This document shows, piece after piece, positions 7,421 through 8,767 of a stretch of 8,767 bases of DNA. Within the stretch, counting starts at the first letter, position 1. Each line of letters opens with the position of its first letter. Source of the stretch: an uncultured Bacteroidota bacterium (GTDB taxonomy: Bacteria; Bacteroidota; Bacteroidia; Chitinophagales; Chitinophagaceae); assembly GCA_903905685.1 (NCBI GenBank), contig CAIVHI010000104.1:1-8767 (forward strand), written 5' to 3'. Made by a program: the position numbers and the translations under genes. The notes under the pieces are model-generated. The model was not told the origin of the DNA, ran no database searches, and worked only from the letters and a program-made list of their open reading frames with translations.

Positions 7421-8051
7421 GGCGTTTGAGCTTTACACGAGCTGTTTCATTTGAGAACTGCCAGTTTATAGTTGCTTCTTTATTATTTCGATCGTTCTGC
7501 CAAGCAGTAACTTCTTGCTTCATTGTAGAGAGATCGCCAATTCTCCGATTGAGGCATTGCCTTGTCAATACGTTTAACTCTATTTCAGCCATGTTCAGCC
7601 AACTCCCGTGCTTAGGTGTGTGAATGAACTCGAATCTATCCCATATCCTTTTAGCTTCATGAGGAGGAAACGTTTCGTACAGAGCCGCAGGCTTGTGTGT
7701 ATTCAGATTATCGCTGACCAATCTGATCTTGTGCGCTGTGGGGTAATGGATATCAGCTATTTCCTTTATTAGTATCGCCCAATCCCTTTTAGTCTTGCGT
7801 TCAGTTACCGTTACAAATCGTTTGCCTGTCAGCGGCTCGTTGACCATAAAAATATTGGCGACACCACATCGTTCGTATTCAAAATCCTCCCTCGCATCGT
7901 AGTCAGGGGTTCTATTGAGCGGCAGTCTGGTTTCCTTGATAAGTTGCTTGGGAGACTCATCCATGCAGACTACCGGCAAAGTCTGGTCGTACGGCATTTT
8001 GTAAACATCCAATACCATTTCCATATTGGCAACAAAATCGCTGCTTTCCAA
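7398..8051 (-). CDS. IS630 transposase ORF B (DDE catalytic domain)
   Basis: This is the catalytic half of the transposase. The open frame has a TTG at 8051 (217 aa) but really continues upstream to 8120 without an ATG. The added residues, including KPWRVKGWVIPP, match the usual IS630 linker (KPWRKxxWxIP), so TTG is probably not the start. Expression is expected by -1 frameshifting from ORF A. In the 217 aa numbering the likely DDE triad is D31 (VVCMDESPKQL), D114 (LVSDNLNTH) and E156 (HGSWLNMAEIEL). The C-terminal segment with W184, N186 and R188 (VTAWQNDRNN) is also usual for this family. No internal stop or deletion is seen. It converges on the phosphorylase gene, whose transcripts would run antisense through it. 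Confidence 0.92.
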   Translation of the reverse strand: MESSDFVANMEMVLDVYKMPYDQTLPVVCMDESPKQLIKETRLPLNRTPDYDAREDFEYERCGVANIFMVNEPLTGKRFVTVTERKTKRDWAILIKEIADIHYPTAHKIRLVSDNLNTHKPAALYETFPPHEAKRIWDRFEFIHTPKHGSWLNMAEIELNVLTRQCLNRRIGDLSTMKQEVTAWQNDRNNKEATINWQFSNETARVKLKRLYPTISD

Positions 8052-8059
8052 TGGGGGTA

Positions 8060-8530
8060 TTACCCAGCCTTTAACTCTCCACGGTTTAATTTCGTTTTTT
8101 TTAGAACCCTTCTTACTGTTTCATAAGACACATCTTCAACGTACTTAAGCTCAACCATTTTATCTGCAAGCATACGCAAAGACCAGCGTGCATAACCCTC
8201 TGGGGCCTTACTGCAACTTAGCGCAACCAAATGGGCTTCAAAATCACCATCTGTTTTTATGTCTTTGACCTCTGGATAAGCCTTTCGATCTATGCATGCT
8301 TCAAATCCTTCTTCAACAAACCGCTCTTTTAATCGCTCCACTGTTTTAGTAGTAATCTGAAGAATCTGAGCTATTTGCTCGTTGCTTACCCTGTCACCTA
8401 GCTCTCCTTCATCACAGTTTAGCAATATGCAGGCATTGCGAAATTGAAGGGAACTATGCTTGCCTTTTTTCATTACCGCTTGCAGTTGCACCCTTTCATC
8501 TGATGTCAATGAAACCTTATAACGTACCAT
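8060..8530 (-). CDS. IS630 transposase ORF A (helix-turn-helix DNA-binding part)
   Basis: This 156 aa product is the N-terminal DNA-binding half of the transposase. After an N-terminal helical region (LTSDERVQLQAVMKKGKHSS, 8-27) there is a clear helix-turn-helix, SNEQIAQILQITTKTVERLK (49-68). A second winged-helix-like region follows with DGDFEAHLVAL (95-105), GYARWSLRMLADKMVE (112-127) and VSYETVRRVLKK (134-145), which is the usual bipartite end-binding domain. The frame ends soon after an A8 run with residues TKLNRGELKAG, which look like out-of-frame tail. Shifting -1 at the run yields KKNEIKPWRVKGW, continuous with ORF B, for a fusion of about 377 aa. ORF A alone could act as a regulator that binds the ends. 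ATG at 8530 lies about 35 bases from a possible start of transcription in the right repeat. Confidence 0.9.
   Translation of the reverse strand: MVRYKVSLTSDERVQLQAVMKKGKHSSLQFRNACILLNCDEGELGDRVSNEQIAQILQITTKTVERLKERFVEEGFEACIDRKAYPEVKDIKTDGDFEAHLVALSCSKAPEGYARWSLRMLADKMVELKYVEDVSYETVRRVLKKTKLNRGELKAG
8095..8102 (-). promoter_or_regulatory. A8 slippery site for -1 frameshifting between transposase ORFs
   Basis: On the minus strand ORF A reads CTA AAA AAA ACG, giving the heptamer A AAA AAA in the phase required for -1 slippage (X XXY YYZ). After slipping, the frame reads AAA AAA AAC GAA ATT AAA CCG TGG, entering ORF B at its conserved KPW motif. Two codons upstream of the run allow entry, and a stop in the ORF B frame (8121-8123) limits the usable overlap. 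Confidence 0.75.
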
Positions 8531-8561
8531 CGTTTTTGGATGGTAAAGTTACAAATATTAA

Positions 8562-8592
8562 TTTAGCAGACAAAATTAAATTGACGTGACAC
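8562..8592 (-). repeat. IS630 right terminal inverted repeat
   Basis: This is the partner of 7390-7420, with 23 of 31 matching positions. It ends in GTGAC plus AC next to the TA at 8593-8594. Three of its differences from the left repeat (positions 16, 18 and 19) fall inside a TAATTTTG octamer that the left end lacks. Confidence 0.85.
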
Positions 8593-8601
8593 TAGTTCTA
8601 A
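8571..8601 (-). promoter_or_regulatory. Possible transposase promoter spanning the right IS end
   Basis: On the minus strand TAATTTTG (8571-8578) matches the -7 consensus TAnnTTTG. Exactly 19 bases upstream, in the host flank, lies TTAG (8598-8601), one mismatch from the TTTG -33 element. The start of transcription would be near 8564, ahead of the ORF A ATG at 8530. If right, the promoter is a hybrid of element and host sequence. Confidence 0.35.
8593..8594. repeat. TA target-site duplication, right copy
   Basis: This TA matches the TA at 7388-7389. The next host base is G, so the uninterrupted site would read CTC TAG TTC and the phosphorylase would end at the same codon. Confidence 0.85.
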
Positions 8602-8611
8602 TGGACATTAA

Positions 8612-8638
8612 AAACCCCAGCTCCTATGGCTGGGGTTT
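8612..8638. terminator. Bidirectional intrinsic terminator, displaced from phosphorylase by the IS
   Basis: AAACCCCAGC (8612-8621) pairs perfectly with GCTGGGGTTT (8629-8638) around a 7-base loop. The + side continues TTTCTTATTAT, and the minus side continues TTTTTAATG. Without the insertion the stem would begin 16 bases after the phosphorylase stop, a normal distance. It also lies just after the stop of the minus-strand gene at the window end, so it serves both convergent genes. Confidence 0.85.
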
Positions 8639-8642
8639 CTTA

Positions 8643-8765
8643 TTATATGCTGAGATGGTTTGTTATGAAGGCTTTCATCCTTTGATCAATGGTCAAAGTA
8701 TCCAGGAAAATTTCCTGAAAATTTTTGAACGACTTTGGATGGGTATCTGATTCAAAAAGTTTTTT
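8643..8765 (-). CDS. C-terminal 40 residues of an unidentified minus-strand gene, partial
   Basis: On the minus strand an open frame enters from beyond the window and ends at TAA (8643-8645), five bases before the bidirectional terminator. The 40 visible residues include FESDTHPKSFKNFQEIF and LDTLTIDQRMKAFITNHLSI. They read like a normal soluble, helix-rich protein end, with Phe, Lys and Leu well mixed. The other two minus frames are interrupted. I cannot assign a function. Placement next to a terminator supports a real gene. Its codons look more AT-rich than those of the dcw genes, which may hint at a less conserved region. A competing 49-codon + strand frame crosses the terminator hairpin and is less likely. 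Confidence 0.5.
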   Translation of the reverse strand, partial: KKLFESDTHPKSFKNFQEIFLDTLTIDQRMKAFITNHLSI

Positions 8766-8767
8766 GG

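Larger units (their letters stand above)
7390..8592 (-). mobile_element. Complete IS630-family insertion sequence, 1203 bp
   Basis: The element is bounded by imperfect terminal inverted repeats starting GTGTC and flanked by TA on both sides. It holds two overlapping-frame minus-strand transposase ORFs that fill nearly all of its length. Size, TA duplication, and the HTH plus DDE architecture all fit the IS630 family. Base composition is visibly more AT-rich than the neighbouring core genes, with codons such as AGA, ATA and TTA in use, which suggests recent arrival from another replicon. Both ends, both ORFs and the duplication are intact, so it is probably active or recently so. It separates the phosphorylase gene from its terminator. 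Confidence 0.93.

Noticed and set aside
7426..7623. 65-codon + strand frame inside the IS (and another at 7944-8126)
   Set aside because: Both are antisense to intact transposase domains and have no independent support as passenger genes.
8028..8064. GGGT-AAT-ACCC hairpin as a frameshift stimulator
   Set aside because: It lies about 35 bases past the slippery run, farther than the usual 5-9 base spacing, and the stem is only about four pairs.
8601..8750. 49-codon + strand frame starting ATGGACATT
   Set aside because: It runs straight through the terminator hairpin at 8612-8638, and the minus-strand frame fits the context better. A small gene is not strictly excluded.

Overview
The window is a stretch of Bacteroidota chromosome covering the distal half of a dcw (division and cell wall) cluster. 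In order on the + strand it holds the last codons of murG, then murC, ftsQ, ftsA and ftsZ. The main support for Bacteroidota is FtsZ. It has a very long C-terminal region (556 aa in total) with an Arg/Glu-rich helix, an IPAY-like VPAYLRKNKKL motif and a short FLDGHIVD-type end. Other support is the absence of clear Shine-Dalgarno sequences and several TAnnTTTG (-7 type) promoter-like octamers. The FtsQ sequence suggests a Chitinophagia-like member, but that is an impression and no search was run.

Layout. Positions 1-5811 look like one co-directional block. murG, murC and ftsQ are separated by only 2-3 bases, ftsQ-ftsA by 117 bases and ftsA-ftsZ by 106 bases. A strong intrinsic terminator at 5836-5869 closes the block. 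Next come a small two-helix membrane protein of unknown function (about 5936-6475) and a purine nucleoside phosphorylase gene (6572-7390) with a possible promoter of its own.

A complete IS630-family insertion sequence (7390-8592, flanked by TA duplications) has inserted into the TAG stop codon of the phosphorylase gene and recreated it. The element is visibly more AT-rich than the core genes. Its transposase is split into two minus-strand reading frames joined at an A8 slippery run, consistent with -1 programmed frameshifting to a fused protein of about 377 aa. The phosphorylase's presumed terminator (8612-8638) now lies 1.2 kb away, beyond the element. The window ends with the C-terminal 40 codons of an unidentified minus-strand gene that converges on the same terminator.

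How the genes work together. MurG and MurC act in cytoplasmic peptidoglycan precursor synthesis. FtsQ, FtsA and FtsZ build and anchor the divisome. The phosphorylase is purine salvage and looks unrelated. I found no new defence or biosynthetic system. The most interesting points are the stop-codon-preserving insertion, the frameshift-expressed transposase with a possible promoter built into only one inverted repeat, an apparent frame slip in the Lys-rich tail of ftsQ, and an Asp in the base-recognition position of the phosphorylase.
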